Source of the DNA: Edaphobacter sp. | Lineage (GTDB): Bacteria > Acidobacteriota > Terriglobia > Terriglobales > Acidobacteriaceae | Assembly: GCA_025462645.1 (NCBI GenBank) | Contig: JAOAPB010000027.1 | Coordinates: forward strand, 1-64,000 | Length of the DNA: 64,000 nt | Reading direction: 5' to 3' | Part shown: positions 34,085 to 42,715 of the stretch, in pieces | Numbering within the stretch: position 1 is the stretch's first letter | Layout of the letters: each line of letters begins with the position of its first letter | The notes under the pieces: generated by a model | The model's input: the letters and a program-made list of their open reading frames with translations, nothing else | What the model was told of the DNA's origin: nothing | The model's database searches: none | Made by a program: the position numbers and the translations under genes

Positions 34085-34190
34085 CCCCTCATAAATGCGG
34101 GGGTTCTTCGCTGCGCTCAGAATGACGACCCGAAACAACTGCAACTGCGACGACAACTGCAACGGCAACCGCAACCGCAACGGCAGGAGC
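34085..34190. repeat. Dispersed intergenic repeat, copy 3, with AACNGC hexamers
   Basis: The 30-base core at 34100-34129 starts GGGGTTCTTCGCTGC and ends AATGACGAC. It matches the core at 42761-42790 at 28 of 30 positions. It is followed by about eight units of an AACTGC/AACGGC/AACCGC hexamer (to about 34186). Read backwards the core spells VVILSAAKNP, a peptide often seen in spurious translations of such repeats. Confidence 0.75.
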
Positions 34191-34213
34191 CGCTGGGAGA
34201 GGGTTTTTACCAT

Positions 34214-34246
34214 CCCATCCATCGCGATGATGCTGCGATGGATGGG
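34214..34246. repeat. 12-base perfect inverted repeat (hairpin)
   Basis: CCCATCCATCGC (34214-34225) pairs perfectly with GCGATGGATGGG (34235-34246) around a 9-base loop. The T-run (TTTTT) lies on its left side on the plus strand, so it does not look like a standard terminator in either direction. Its role is unknown. Confidence 0.6.
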
Positions 34247-34523
34247 GCGCCCTAGCAGTTTCAGTTGGTTGGGATGGCAGACAACAACGTCGGATGTTTG
34301 GGTCGGTGAAGGTCTAGATGGTACTTTCGCTTTTATTTCGCTTACCAGATGAATTTGCATGTTGGCAAGTGTCGAGGCTGGTATGAACCAACAGAACAAA
34401 CACTATAGGTAGTGGGTATCTGATCTGATTCGCACAAATTGCTGAGTTTTCCACATTTCATTATGGGAAATGCAGAGATTTGCGCAATTTAGGCCTTTAC
34501 AGCGACTCATCACTGGTAGACGA

Positions 34524-34558
34524 TGTGGATGGAAGTGGTAAAAAGTGGAGTGAAAGGG
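34524..34558 (+). promoter_or_regulatory. Probable MraZ boxes (GTGG repeats, 10-base period)
   Basis: GTGG occurs at 34525, 34535 and 34545, with a degenerate fourth unit AGGG at 34555, giving an exact 10-base period of 5-base boxes and 5-base spacers. MraZ is known to bind short direct repeats with this spacing just upstream of its own gene. The site is about 90 bases ahead of mraZ. Autoregulation of the division cluster is inferred from this. Confidence 0.65.
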
Positions 34559-34645
34559 ACAATCTCAAGCGACTTCTTGAGCAAAGTCTAACTCCTCGGA
34601 CCAGTTTCAGACGGAATTTGTGGTTGGACAGGTATCGAGGTTGTT

Positions 34646-35101
34646 ATGTTCCGGGGAAATCACCCAACACGCGTGGACGAGAAGGGCAGGCTGAAGATGC
34701 CCGCGGACTTCAAGCGTCGTGTGGATGAGATGTACGGTCCGCAGTTCTACATCACGAGCCTGGATGGGAGGCGGGCGCAGATTCACCCGCTGAAGGAGTG
34801 GGAGAAGATCGAGGCGCAGTTGGCCAGGCTCTCCTCCATGGACCCGGTACGGAAGAAGTTTCTGGACGTGACGAACTATTACGGTCAGATGGCAGAGATG
34901 GATGCGCAGGGCCGATTGCTGATTCCACAGTTGCTGCGGGAGACGGCGAAGGTGATGGGCGAGGTGAATGTTCTGGGATCGCAGACGTTCCTGGAAGTAG
35001 TGAATGCTGAGTCGTTCAAGGCCGAGCTGAAGGGCGCGAGCGATGCGGTGGAGCTGACGGAGAGCGATCTGGCAGCGTTTGCCGAGAAGACGAACAGCTA
35101 G
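34646..35101 (+). CDS. mraZ: Transcriptional regulator MraZ
   Basis: MraZ is an AbrB-like ring-forming DNA-binding protein at the head of division and cell-wall clusters. The 151-residue product has two repeats of the fold. The first includes [20 protein letters not shown] and the second [20 protein letters not shown], each with the conserved D-x-x-GR core. [20 protein letters not shown] links them. GAGG lies just before the ATG. It is the first gene of the cluster, and rsmH follows after 59 bases. Confidence 0.95.
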   Translation: MFRGNHPTRVDEKGRLKMPADFKRRVDEMYGPQFYITSLDGRRAQIHPLKEWEKIEAQLARLSSMDPVRKKFLDVTNYYGQMAEMDAQGRLLIPQLLRETAKVMGEVNVLGSQTFLEVVNAESFKAELKGASDAVELTESDLAAFAEKTNS

Positions 35102-35160
35102 AGATTGGCAACACGGTTTGGATGTTGGCCCCCAGGGGCAGCACAGAAGGCGGGTAAGGG

Positions 35161-36054
35161 ATGAGTAGACCGCAGCATGTGCCGGTTCTTTTAGATGAAG
35201 TTTTGGAGTACTTGAATGTGCGGCCTGGCGGCGTCTATGTAGACGCGACGCTGGGGCTGGCGGGGCACTCCTCGGCGATTGCGAGGAGGCTGGGCGGTAA
35301 GGGCAGGTTGATCTGCTTCGACCGCGACCCGGAGGCGATGGAGGCAGCGAAGGTCCGGTTAGAAGAGGTAAGGGCCGAGCTGGGAGCGGAGATGCCGGAG
35401 GTGGTGTATGAGCCGAGGGCGTTTTCGGAGGCTTCAAGCCAGATCAAGCCGGGAAGTCTGGATGGTTTGCTGGCGGACTTTGGAGTGAGCAGCCTGCAGC
35501 TGGACGAGGCGCACAGAGGATTTAGTTTTCGGTCCGACGGACCTCTAGACATGCGGATGGATACGCGCGGAGGAGAGACGGCCGAGCAAGTGGTAAATCA
35601 GGAGGACGAAAACGAACTCGCCAACCTGATTTACGAATTCGGAGAGGAAAGGAGGTCGCGGAGAATCGCCAGAGCCATTGTTAGGGCCCGGCCGATTACG
35701 ACTACAGCGGAGTTGGCTCAAATCGTATCGGCCGCGGCCCCATCAATGAAAGGCGACAAGATTCACCCGGCGACACGGACCTTTCAGGCACTTCGGATTC
35801 GAGTGAATAACGAGTTGGGAGAGATCGAGTCGCTGCTGAAGAGCGCGCCGTCTCTGCTGAAGCCGGGGGGAAGGCTGGTGTTGATCAGCTTCCACTCGCT
35901 GGAGGACCGGCTGGTGAAGGATTCGTTCCGTGAGGCTGGCCGGAACAAAATTCTTGAGGTTTTGACGAAGAAGCCGGTTGTGGCCGGTGAGCAGGAAGAG
36001 ATGAGAAATCCGCGATCGAGAAGCGCAAAGATGCGGGCGGCGGAAAAAGTTTAA
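35161..36054 (+). CDS. rsmH: 16S rRNA (cytosine-1402-N4)-methyltransferase
   Basis: RsmH (MraW) methylates C1402 of 16S rRNA with SAM. The 297-residue protein opens with HVPVLLDEVLEYLNVRPGG and has the SAM motif YVDATLGLAGHSSAI (the usual TxGxGGH is TLGLAGH here). DGLLADFGVSSLQLDEAHRG, FSFRSDGPLDMRMD, and the C-terminal LISFHSLEDRLVKDSFRE and NPRSRSAKMRAAEKV follow. The length is normal. The gene is followed by an unusual 199-base structured gap before ftsL. Confidence 0.95.
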   Translation: MSRPQHVPVLLDEVLEYLNVRPGGVYVDATLGLAGHSSAIARRLGGKGRLICFDRDPEAMEAAKVRLEEVRAELGAEMPEVVYEPRAFSEASSQIKPGSLDGLLADFGVSSLQLDEAHRGFSFRSDGPLDMRMDTRGGETAEQVVNQEDENELANLIYEFGEERRSRRIARAIVRARPITTTAELAQIVSAAAPSMKGDKIHPATRTFQALRIRVNNELGEIESLLKSAPSLLKPGGRLVLISFHSLEDRLVKDSFREAGRNKILEVLTKKPVVAGEQEEMRNPRSRSAKMRAAEKV

Positions 36055-36253
36055 GCACAGGTTTCTCTTTGCACAAGAAATAGTGCAAGGCTAGAAGTAC
36101 AGAGAAGACAAGTGATCGGGCCGGGGTTGTCCCACCTTCTTTCAGGCGAAAGACAACTCAGTACGACAAAGTCCCTTCCTCCAATAGCGATCCCGGCCCG
36201 GTTCGTACGTTGAGGAGAGTGGCAAAAGTTTAGCAGTGGAAGTGAGGTGCGCG
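36055..36253 (+). other. Structured intercistronic region between rsmH and ftsL
   Basis: Within 150 bases there are four nested or adjacent hairpins. They are TTGCAC/GTGCAA (36069-36074 with 36083-36088), a long-range stem CGGGCCGGG (36117-36125) with CCCGGCCCG (36192-36200), and inside it TTGTC/GACAA (36127-36131 with 36152-36156) and CTTTC/GAAAG (36139-36143 with 36148-36152). The last two share one base, so they may be alternatives. This could be a leader RNA, a processing site or a degraded repeat. No open reading frame is credible. Confidence 0.5.
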
Positions 36254-36778
36254 ATGGCAGCGACGGCGATGGCAGGACAGCAGATGGAGATGATGGGAGC
36301 GCGGCGGCAGAGCCGCACGGAGTCGCTGGCGGAGCGGAATCGCGAGCTGTACGAGGCCCAGCGAAGGGCTCGCCGCGGACCTACGCCTGAGGTCTTCTTT
36401 ACGAAGCACATCGATAACAGCCGCATTGTGAAGGCGGACGACCCGGAACGCCGGCGAGAGATGCGTACGTTCTCGGCGGTGATGAGCGTGCTGTTCATGC
36501 TGGTGATGGTCTATGTGTGGCAGCACTTCTCGGCCATCGAGATTGGGTATCACGTTGAGACGCAGAAGCAGCAGGTGGAGCAGCTGCGCGAGGAGAACCG
36601 GCAGCTGCGGCTGTCGGAGGCTCAGTTGACGGACCCGGAGCGGATCGACAAGATTGCGAAGCAGCTGGGATTGGATGCTCCTCAGCCTGGGCAGGTCGTG
36701 CGGCCTGATGGGAGCCTGGCTGGACCGGGGACTCCGGTGCTGGCGCAGGCGGCTGTTCCGGCGATGGCGGCGCAGTAG
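36254..36778 (+). CDS. ftsL: FtsL-like division protein
   Basis: FtsL is a bitopic protein that links FtsQ and FtsB with FtsW-FtsI at the septum. The 174-residue product has a long basic cytoplasmic part and one helix, FSAVMSVLFMLVMVYVWQHF (about 75-94). A periplasmic coiled coil follows (VETQKQQVEQLREENRQLRL), then the typical ending LTDPERIDKIAKQLGL. Identification rests on this layout and on its place between rsmH and ftsI. The ATG at 36254 has GAGGTG about 6 bases before it; a GTG six codons earlier is less likely. The Ala/Pro-rich tail is longer than usual. Confidence 0.8.
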   Translation: MAATAMAGQQMEMMGARRQSRTESLAERNRELYEAQRRARRGPTPEVFFTKHIDNSRIVKADDPERRREMRTFSAVMSVLFMLVMVYVWQHFSAIEIGYHVETQKQQVEQLREENRQLRLSEAQLTDPERIDKIAKQLGLDAPQPGQVVRPDGSLAGPGTPVLAQAAVPAMAAQ

Positions 36779-36799
36779 CGAAAGTTTCGGATGGGACAG

Positions 36800-37025
36800 G
36801 AAGGCTGACCCCAGGGGCTAAAGCCCAGATGCTTTGGGTGGAGGAGAGACCCAAGGCTGAAGCCTTGGGGTACCTAGAAGCAAGGGCAGCGGCAAAAGGA
36901 AGCAAGGGCAGCGGCAAAAGCAAAAGCAGCGGCAAAAGCAAGGCAAAGGCAATGGCAACGACAATGGCAAGGGCAAATGCGGGGGTTCTTCCCCCTTCGG
37001 CTACGCTCAAGGCCAGAATGACAGA
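36800..37025. repeat. Dispersed intergenic repeat, copy 4 (ftsL-ftsI gap)
   Basis: This 226-base composite has two short palindromes, GGGCT/AGCCC (36815-36826) and CCCAAGGCT/AGCCTTGGG (36850-36869). A run of GGCAAA/AGCGGC-type hexamers follows at about 36880-36975. It ends in a diverged core GGGGGTTCTTC...AGAATGACAG at about 36981-37022. It lies inside the division cluster with genes on both sides read in the same direction. Confidence 0.75.
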
Positions 37026-37044
37026 CTTGATTTGTGGGTGAAAG

Positions 37045-39375
37045 ATGAATAAGGCGCCACGGCAGACGTTGACCGCTCCTATACGGAGGATCCGGTTCGC
37101 CCACGTGGCGCTTATTTTCTGTTTTTGGACTGGAGCGATTGGACTGCGGCTGGCGTGGTTGCAGGTGGTACGGCACCATGACTTCGTAGAGAGGGCGGCG
37201 AAGCAACAACAGCGGACATTTGAGGTGGCTCCGCGGCGGGGTGTGCTGTACGACCGCAATCTGAAAGAGCTGGCCATGACGGTTACTGTGGACAGCGTAT
37301 ACGCGGTGCCGAGCGAGCTAGGGGAGAACCGGGCGAATGCGGCGGAGCTGCTGGCGAGGATCGTTCATGCAGAGCCGACGGACAACTTCACTTCGCAGAA
37401 GCAGATGCTGGCGCGGTTCAATGCTTCGAGGAACTTTGCGTGGGTGGCTCGGAAGCTCGACCCGGATACGGCGACGCGGGTGCGTGAGCTGAACTTGAAG
37501 GGCGTCTACTTTCAGAAGGAGTTCAAGCGGTTCTATCCGAATAATGATCTGGCGGCGCAGGTGTTGGGCTATGTCGGCACAGATGACAATGGGCTGGGCG
37601 GGCTGGAACGGCACTTCGACGACGACCTGCACGGGACGCCGGGACATATGCTGACGGCTCTCGATGCAAAGCGGCACGTGCTTGGGAGCGAGGAGAGCCA
37701 GCCCATGCCGGGCGAGAACCTGATGCTGTCGATCGACGCGAATATCCAGTACATGGCGGAGCGTGCGCTGGACGCGCAGATGGAGAAGATGAAGGCGCAG
37801 CACGGTACGGTCGTCGTGCAGGACCCGCATACGGGGCAAATTCTGGCGCTGGCGATCTCTCCACGGTTCAACCCGAACGATCAGCGGCATATGGACTCGA
37901 GTGTGCTCGAGAACCTGGCGGTGAGCGATATCTATGAGCCGGGGTCGACGTTCAAGCTGGTGACGTACGCCGCGGCGTTGGATGCGGCGGGGGTAGAGCC
38001 GACGGACATAGTGGACTGCCAGGGCGGCGCGCTGACGATGTATGGCCGTACGCTGCACGATGACAAGTCCGATGGTCACCTGGGGCGGGTGACTGTGCAG
38101 TATGCGCTGGAGAGATCGAGCGACGTGGGCGCGGCGAAGATGGCGCTGAAGCTGGGCAACCAGAAGTTCTACGACTACATGCGAGCCTTCGGCTTTGGCG
38201 ACCGGTCGGGGATTGAACTGCCGAGCGAGACTCGCGGGCTGTTGCGTAATCCGAAGAAGTGGGGCGCGACCAGCATTCTGTCGATGGCGATCGGCCAGGA
38301 GGTGGGCGTGACGCCGGTGCAACTGGTGACGATGGTGAGTACGATTGCAAACGGCGGTGTGTATATGCCTCCGCACGTTCTGTTGCAGTCGACCGACCAG
38401 ATGAAGGGCGATCCGCGGCTACAGCCTGTTGCATTTCGCCCTTCGAATCAGCTGCCGGATAACCTTCCGGACGGTTCGCGGCGTGTGATCAAAGAGATAA
38501 CGTCCGCGAAGATGCGGAGCATGATGCAGGCGATTGTAGTGGAGGGTACGGGACGCAGGGGGGCGCTGAACGGCTACAGCGCAGGTGGGAAGACGGGAAC
38601 GGCTCAGAAGGTCGATGCTGTGACGCATACGTACTCGCACACGAAGCTGGTGGCTAGTTTCGCGGGGTTTGCGCCGGTGAGCAATCCGGCGATCTCGGTG
38701 GCGGTGGTGATCGATACACCGACGGTGGGTACGAGGTACGGCGCAGAGACGAGCGCTCCGGTGTTCGCAGAGGTGTCGCAGCAGGTGCTGGAGTATCTGG
38801 GTGTACCGCACGATCAGCCGCTGAAGACGAAGAAGGAGTTGCTGGTTGCGAAGAAGGATGTCGTGGACGAGGCTCCGGCGGAGAGTGGGGCTGATCTGAA
38901 TGCGATGTTCGCGGATGTGAATAGCCTGCCGGCGGACGATCCGCTGCGGACGCCTGCAAATGCCGCCGCCGCGGCTGTTGTTGCGGAGAAGACTGCTGCG
39001 GTTGCGCCGAAGGCTAAGGTGAAGAGCTCGGGGCTTTTGAATCTGCTGCCTGCGAAGGTGCTGTCGGCATTTCAGGCGAGTGGAGGGACTACTTCTGCAA
39101 TGCCGGATGGGGGAGAGGCAGCGGCGTCGCTATCTGCATCGGCGATTAAGCCGGTTGTACAGGTGAAGGAGAAGGGCGCGGTGGTGGTGGATGCCGGGCG
39201 GCGAGTGGCGGTGCCGTCGTTTGATGGCACGGGGCTGCGGAGTGTCGTGGAGAAGGCTGATGCTGTGGGGCTGCGGGTGCAGCCGGTGGGGAGCGGGCTA
39301 GCCCGGGAGCAGGTTCCGGTGGCGGGGACGATGGTACCTGCGGGAACTGAAGTTGTGGTGCGGTTTACGCGGTAG
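37045..39375 (+). CDS. ftsI: Septal penicillin-binding protein (FtsI) with C-terminal PASTA domain
   Basis: FtsI cross-links septal peptidoglycan. The 776-residue protein has one N-terminal helix (VALIFCFWTGAIGLRLAWLQ), a dimerisation domain starting with APRRGVLYDRN, and a transpeptidase domain. The active serine is S301 in STFK, and KTG is at 516-518 (GKTGTAQK). The middle motif reads SSD (358-360), where most relatives have SxN. An Ala/Pro-rich linker leads to one PASTA domain at about 706-776 (VPSFDGTGLRSVVEKADAVG). Upstream and downstream genes are standard division-cluster members. Confidence 0.95.
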   Translation: MNKAPRQTLTAPIRRIRFAHVALIFCFWTGAIGLRLAWLQVVRHHDFVERAAKQQQRTFEVAPRRGVLYDRNLKELAMTVTVDSVYAVPSELGENRANAAELLARIVHAEPTDNFTSQKQMLARFNASRNFAWVARKLDPDTATRVRELNLKGVYFQKEFKRFYPNNDLAAQVLGYVGTDDNGLGGLERHFDDDLHGTPGHMLTALDAKRHVLGSEESQPMPGENLMLSIDANIQYMAERALDAQMEKMKAQHGTVVVQDPHTGQILALAISPRFNPNDQRHMDSSVLENLAVSDIYEPGSTFKLVTYAAALDAAGVEPTDIVDCQGGALTMYGRTLHDDKSDGHLGRVTVQYALERSSDVGAAKMALKLGNQKFYDYMRAFGFGDRSGIELPSETRGLLRNPKKWGATSILSMAIGQEVGVTPVQLVTMVSTIANGGVYMPPHVLLQSTDQMKGDPRLQPVAFRPSNQLPDNLPDGSRRVIKEITSAKMRSMMQAIVVEGTGRRGALNGYSAGGKTGTAQKVDAVTHTYSHTKLVASFAGFAPVSNPAISVAVVIDTPTVGTRYGAETSAPVFAEVSQQVLEYLGVPHDQPLKTKKELLVAKKDVVDEAPAESGADLNAMFADVNSLPADDPLRTPANAAAAAVVAEKTAAVAPKAKVKSSGLLNLLPAKVLSAFQASGGTTSAMPDGGEAAASLSASAIKPVVQVKEKGAVVVDAGRRVAVPSFDGTGLRSVVEKADAVGLRVQPVGSGLAREQVPVAGTMVPAGTEVVVRFTR

Positions 39376-39438
39376 CGTCTATTGCTGGGAATCTGCAGGT
39401 GTGGAGTGAATGCGGTGGGCGGCTTAGAATCTGTGGCT

Positions 39439-40929
39439 ATGCAATGGAATGATGTGCTGCATGAGGTGACGGTGCTGGCGAATACGGAGGCGCCGGTGGA
39501 GGTCGCCGGTGTCGAGTACGACTCGCGGCGGGTGAAGCGTGGGGACTTATTTGTCGCGATGCGGGGTGGGGTTGCGGATGGGAATCGCTATATAGAGGCG
39601 GCTATCGCCCAGGGGGCGGTGGCGGTGGTGACGGACTCTCGAGAGGCGTATGAGCAACTGCGTCGGGAGCGCGCCGGGGTTGGAGTGGCTTTGGTGGAGA
39701 GGGGACGACGGGCGCTGTCTGAGGTGAGTTCGGCGGTCTTGGGGCATCCGCAGCTCAAGCTGGCTTTGAGTGCGGTGACTGGGACGAATGGGAAGACGAC
39801 GACAGCTTTCTTGTTGGAGGGGATGCTACGAAATGTGGGGAGGGGATGCGTGTTGATCGGGACGATTGAGACGCATGTTGCGGGCGAGGTGCGGGTTTCG
39901 CCGCACACGACGCCGGAGAGCCGGGATGTACTGGGGTTGTTCGCCGATGGGGTGAAGGCGGGGGCGACGGAGGCGGTGATGGAGATGAGCTCTCATGCGC
40001 TGGAGCAGGAGCGGGTGTGGGGAATGCCGGTGGATGTGGCGATGTTTACGAATCTCACGCAGGACCATCTGGACTATCACGGGACGATGGAGAGCTACTT
40101 TGCCGCGAAGGCGAGGCTGTTTGATGGGGTGGGAGTCCCACCGCCCAGGGTGGCGGTGATCAATGCGGATGATGCTTATGGGGAGCGATTGGCGTTGAGT
40201 GCGGAGCGGTCGCAGGTGGTGCGGTATGGGATGGAAGGCAGAGGGGATTTTGTCGCGGACGATGTGAGGATGGTGGCGGGGGAGACTCGCTTCAGGATGA
40301 CGACTCCTCATGGTGTGGCGGAGATGCGATCTCCGCTCACGGGGCGGGTGAATGTATATAACCTGCTGGCTGCGAGCGCGGCGGCGTGGGCACGGGGATT
40401 GACGATGGAGCAGATTGTCGCTGGCGTCGATGCGGGGGCGCAGGTTTCTGGGCGGTTTGAAGTGGTGCCTTCGTCGAATGGCGTGACAGTGGTGGTGGAC
40501 TATGCCCATACGGACGATGCTTTGCGAAACCTGATCTCGCTGGCGCGAGATCTGGTGAAGGAGCGCGGGGGGAGGGTGATTACGCTGTTTGGGTGTGGCG
40601 GGGATAGAGACAGGACGAAGCGGCCCCGGATGGGCCTGGCTGCGGGAGAGGGAAGCGATCTGGTTGTGTTGACGAGCGATAATCCACGGAGCGAGGAGCC
40701 GGAGGCGATTATTGCAGAGGCTCTCGCAGGGGTGAAGGAGACGGGAACCGATTGCCTTGTGGAGGAGGATCGGGCGGGGGCGATTGAGATTGCGATTCGT
40801 GCGGCTCGGCCTGGGGATATTGTGCTGCTGGCGGGTAAGGGCCACGAGAAGGTGCAGGTATTGAAGGACAGGACGGTTCCGTTCGACGATGCGGCTGTGG
40901 CCGCGGGCGTTCTGAAGGAGATTGCGTGA
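39439..40929 (+). CDS. murE: UDP-MurNAc-tripeptide synthetase
   Basis: MurE adds the third amino acid to the peptidoglycan precursor. The 496-residue protein has YDSRRVKRGDLFVAMRGG, the ATP loop TGTNGKTTTAFLLEG, the middle-domain HTTPESRDVLGLF and TNLTQDHLDYHGTMESYF. DNPRSEEP, the sequence normally found in enzymes that add meso-diaminopimelate, is also present. I start at MQWNDVLHEV (39439); an open frame 19 codons longer starts next to ftsI and lacks homology-like features. The stop overlaps the next gene's GTG as GTGA. Confidence 0.95.
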   Translation: MQWNDVLHEVTVLANTEAPVEVAGVEYDSRRVKRGDLFVAMRGGVADGNRYIEAAIAQGAVAVVTDSREAYEQLRRERAGVGVALVERGRRALSEVSSAVLGHPQLKLALSAVTGTNGKTTTAFLLEGMLRNVGRGCVLIGTIETHVAGEVRVSPHTTPESRDVLGLFADGVKAGATEAVMEMSSHALEQERVWGMPVDVAMFTNLTQDHLDYHGTMESYFAAKARLFDGVGVPPPRVAVINADDAYGERLALSAERSQVVRYGMEGRGDFVADDVRMVAGETRFRMTTPHGVAEMRSPLTGRVNVYNLLAASAAAWARGLTMEQIVAGVDAGAQVSGRFEVVPSSNGVTVVVDYAHTDDALRNLISLARDLVKERGGRVITLFGCGGDRDRTKRPRMGLAAGEGSDLVVLTSDNPRSEEPEAIIAEALAGVKETGTDCLVEEDRAGAIEIAIRAARPGDIVLLAGKGHEKVQVLKDRTVPFDDAAVAAGVLKEIA

Positions 40930-41336
40930 AGTCCTTGTCGCGATTGCAGATCTTTGGGATACTGCTGCTCTTTAGAGGTACGGTTGACGCCCAGAACTCG
41001 TCTCATAACAGAGGGGCTGGGCTGATTACAGGCGTTTTCAGCAGTTTGATCTTACATGCGGAGAGTCAGGATGTGATCGGCTACGAGATCACGGTGTCGA
41101 AGGTCGGGGACAAAGGTGTGTACTTTGTGGTGCTGCAATGCGCCCAGGGAGTCGCGGAGCCACCGATTGTGTCTCGAGCCGAGGTGGTGAGTGGTATGCT
41201 CACTTTCTCTCCAGAGGATCATGCCTGTGGGAGTAAGTTTCGTGCGATGCCTGGGAGTAAGGGAATACTTCTGTGGATCGATGGCAGGTCTCAGGGATTG
41301 ATTCCTCGGCATCATAGTTTTTGGGAGACCCACTAA
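40926..41336 (+). CDS. Unknown secreted protein between murE and murF
   Basis: The 136-residue product starts with a signal peptide, MKSLSRLQIFGILLLFRGTV, cut near DAQ at about residue 23. It continues as a beta-rich domain (VIGYEITVSKVGDKGVYFVV, then GILLWIDGRSQGLI) with two cysteines, C72 and C101, that could form a disulfide. No family is recognised. It overlaps murE by four bases (GTGA) and murF by one base (TAATG), so it is fully coupled into the operon. Two counted rows have about 52-55% G+C, below its neighbours. It may have been inserted and kept, or may be a lineage-specific wall protein. Confidence 0.65.
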   Translation: MKSLSRLQIFGILLLFRGTVDAQNSSHNRGAGLITGVFSSLILHAESQDVIGYEITVSKVGDKGVYFVVLQCAQGVAEPPIVSRAEVVSGMLTFSPEDHACGSKFRAMPGSKGILLWIDGRSQGLIPRHHSFWETH

Positions 41337-42715
41337 TGAAGCTGACATTAGGGCAGATTGCGGATTGGATCCATGCGGAGGGAGACTTTGATACTTCGGC
41401 GGAGGCGCTGGGGTATGGGATCGACTCCCGGACGATTGGGGCGGGGGATCTGTTCTTTGCGGTGAGGGGTGAGCGGCTGGACGGCCATGACTTTGTAGCT
41501 GCTGCGCTGGGCAACGGAGCTGTAGCCGCAGTGGTGAGCATGGGATGGGTGGTGCCGGCGGAGGTGGATGAGACGAAGTTGCTGCGGGTCCCGGACTGCG
41601 AGGACTGCGTGTTGCTGGCGCTGCAGCGGCTGGCGCATGCGGTACGGCGGGCGTGGGGCGGGCGGGTGATCGGGGTGACGGGGTCGGCGGGGAAGACGAC
41701 GACGAAGGAGGCTGTGGCGCAGGTTTTATCGGCGCGATTCAAGGTGCTGAAGTCCCTGGGGAATCTGAACAATGGATTTGGTTTGCCGCTGCAGCTGCTG
41801 AAGCTGGAGCCGGAGCACGAGGTTGCGGTGATTGAGATGGGCATGAATCATGCCGGGGAGATTGCCGCGCTGGCGGAGATTGCAGAGCCGAACTGGGCGG
41901 TGGTGAGCAACGTCGCTCCGGTGCATATGGAGTTCTTTCCGGAGGGGATAGCGGCGATTGCACGGGCGAAGTATGAGTTGGTGGAGGCGCTGCCGGCGGA
42001 TGGGCTGGCGGTGCTGAACTTCGACGATACCTATGTGGCGTCGTTCGGGCGAGGATTGGGAAGGCGTGCGGTCTTCTATGGATTGGCTGAAGGCGCTGAG
42101 GTGCGTGCCGTCCACGTGGCGGAGGTTGGTGCAGAGGGTGTGGTGTTTACCGTAGAGGCACATGGTGAGAGGGCGAGCGTGCAGCTGCGGATGCTTGGGC
42201 GGCATAACGTTCCTAATGCACTGGCTGCGATTGCCGTGGGCCTGCGGAGCGGGATAGGACTGGAGGAATGCGCGGCGGCGGTGGGTGAGATGCGGGCGGG
42301 CGACAAGCGCGGCGAGGTGTTGGAGTGGCGCGGGGCGATGCTGATCAATGACTGCTACAACTCCAACCCACTGGCGCTGGATGCGATGGTGGATGCGTTG
42401 ATGGCTATGCCGGGGGAGCGCCACATTGTGGTGGCAGGGGAGATGCTGGAGCTTGGCGCGGAGGCTGAGACGCTTCATGCGGCGAGTGGGCGGCGGATGG
42501 CGGAGCGTGGCGTGACCGTTGTGGTTGGAGTGCGTGGGGTGTCGGATGCGCTGGTGCGGGCGGCGCATGACGGCGGGGTAGAGGCTGTTTTTGTGCCGAA
42601 TGCCGAGGCCGCGGGCGACTGGATGCTTGCGAATGTGCGGGGTGGGGATGTTGTGTTGCTGAAGGCTTCGCGTGGGGTGAAGCTGGAGAGGGCTCTGGAG
42701 GGGTTGGGCTCTTAG
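41336..42715 (+). CDS. murF: UDP-MurNAc-pentapeptide synthetase (D-Ala-D-Ala ligase)
   Basis: MurF joins D-Ala-D-Ala to the tripeptide precursor. The 459-residue product opens MKLTLGQIADWIHAEG and has IDSRTIGAGDLFFAVRGERL, the ATP loop TGSAGKTTTKEAVAQVL, NLNNGFGLPLQLL, EMGMNHAGEIAALAEIAEP and the C-terminal LINDCYNSNPLALDAMVDAL. GGGAG lies 9 bases before the ATG, which shares a base with the stop of the upstream secreted-protein gene. It is followed by a 373-base gap containing a repeat. Confidence 0.95.
   Translation: MKLTLGQIADWIHAEGDFDTSAEALGYGIDSRTIGAGDLFFAVRGERLDGHDFVAAALGNGAVAAVVSMGWVVPAEVDETKLLRVPDCEDCVLLALQRLAHAVRRAWGGRVIGVTGSAGKTTTKEAVAQVLSARFKVLKSLGNLNNGFGLPLQLLKLEPEHEVAVIEMGMNHAGEIAALAEIAEPNWAVVSNVAPVHMEFFPEGIAAIARAKYELVEALPADGLAVLNFDDTYVASFGRGLGRRAVFYGLAEGAEVRAVHVAEVGAEGVVFTVEAHGERASVQLRMLGRHNVPNALAAIAVGLRSGIGLEECAAAVGEMRAGDKRGEVLEWRGAMLINDCYNSNPLALDAMVDALMAMPGERHIVVAGEMLELGAEAETLHAASGRRMAERGVTVVVGVRGVSDALVRAAHDGGVEAVFVPNAEAAGDWMLANVRGGDVVLLKASRGVKLERALEGLGS

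Larger units (their letters stand above)
34030..34645. other. 616-base region ahead of mraZ
   Basis: No gene is supported here. From left to right it holds the dispersed repeat with its hexamer tail and a 12-base perfect hairpin at 34214-34246. An AT-rich stretch lies at about 34380-34500, followed by the GTGG repeats before mraZ and a small CTCAAG/CTTGAG hairpin at 34564-34581. The division-cluster promoter must lie in its right half, but I could not place a convincing -35/-10 pair. Confidence 0.55.

Noticed and set aside
34130..34190. Hexamer tail considered as a CRISPR-like array
   Set aside because: Units are 6 bases without spacers and no cas genes are in the window.
34214..34246. Strong hairpin as terminator for the DUF2127 gene
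   Set aside because: The T-run is on the wrong side for plus-strand termination and appears as an A-run on the minus strand.
34022..34399. 125-residue frame containing VVILSAAKNP
   Set aside because: It runs through a dispersed repeat and its hexamer tail; the same peptide occurs at other copies, so it is repeat-derived and not a gene.
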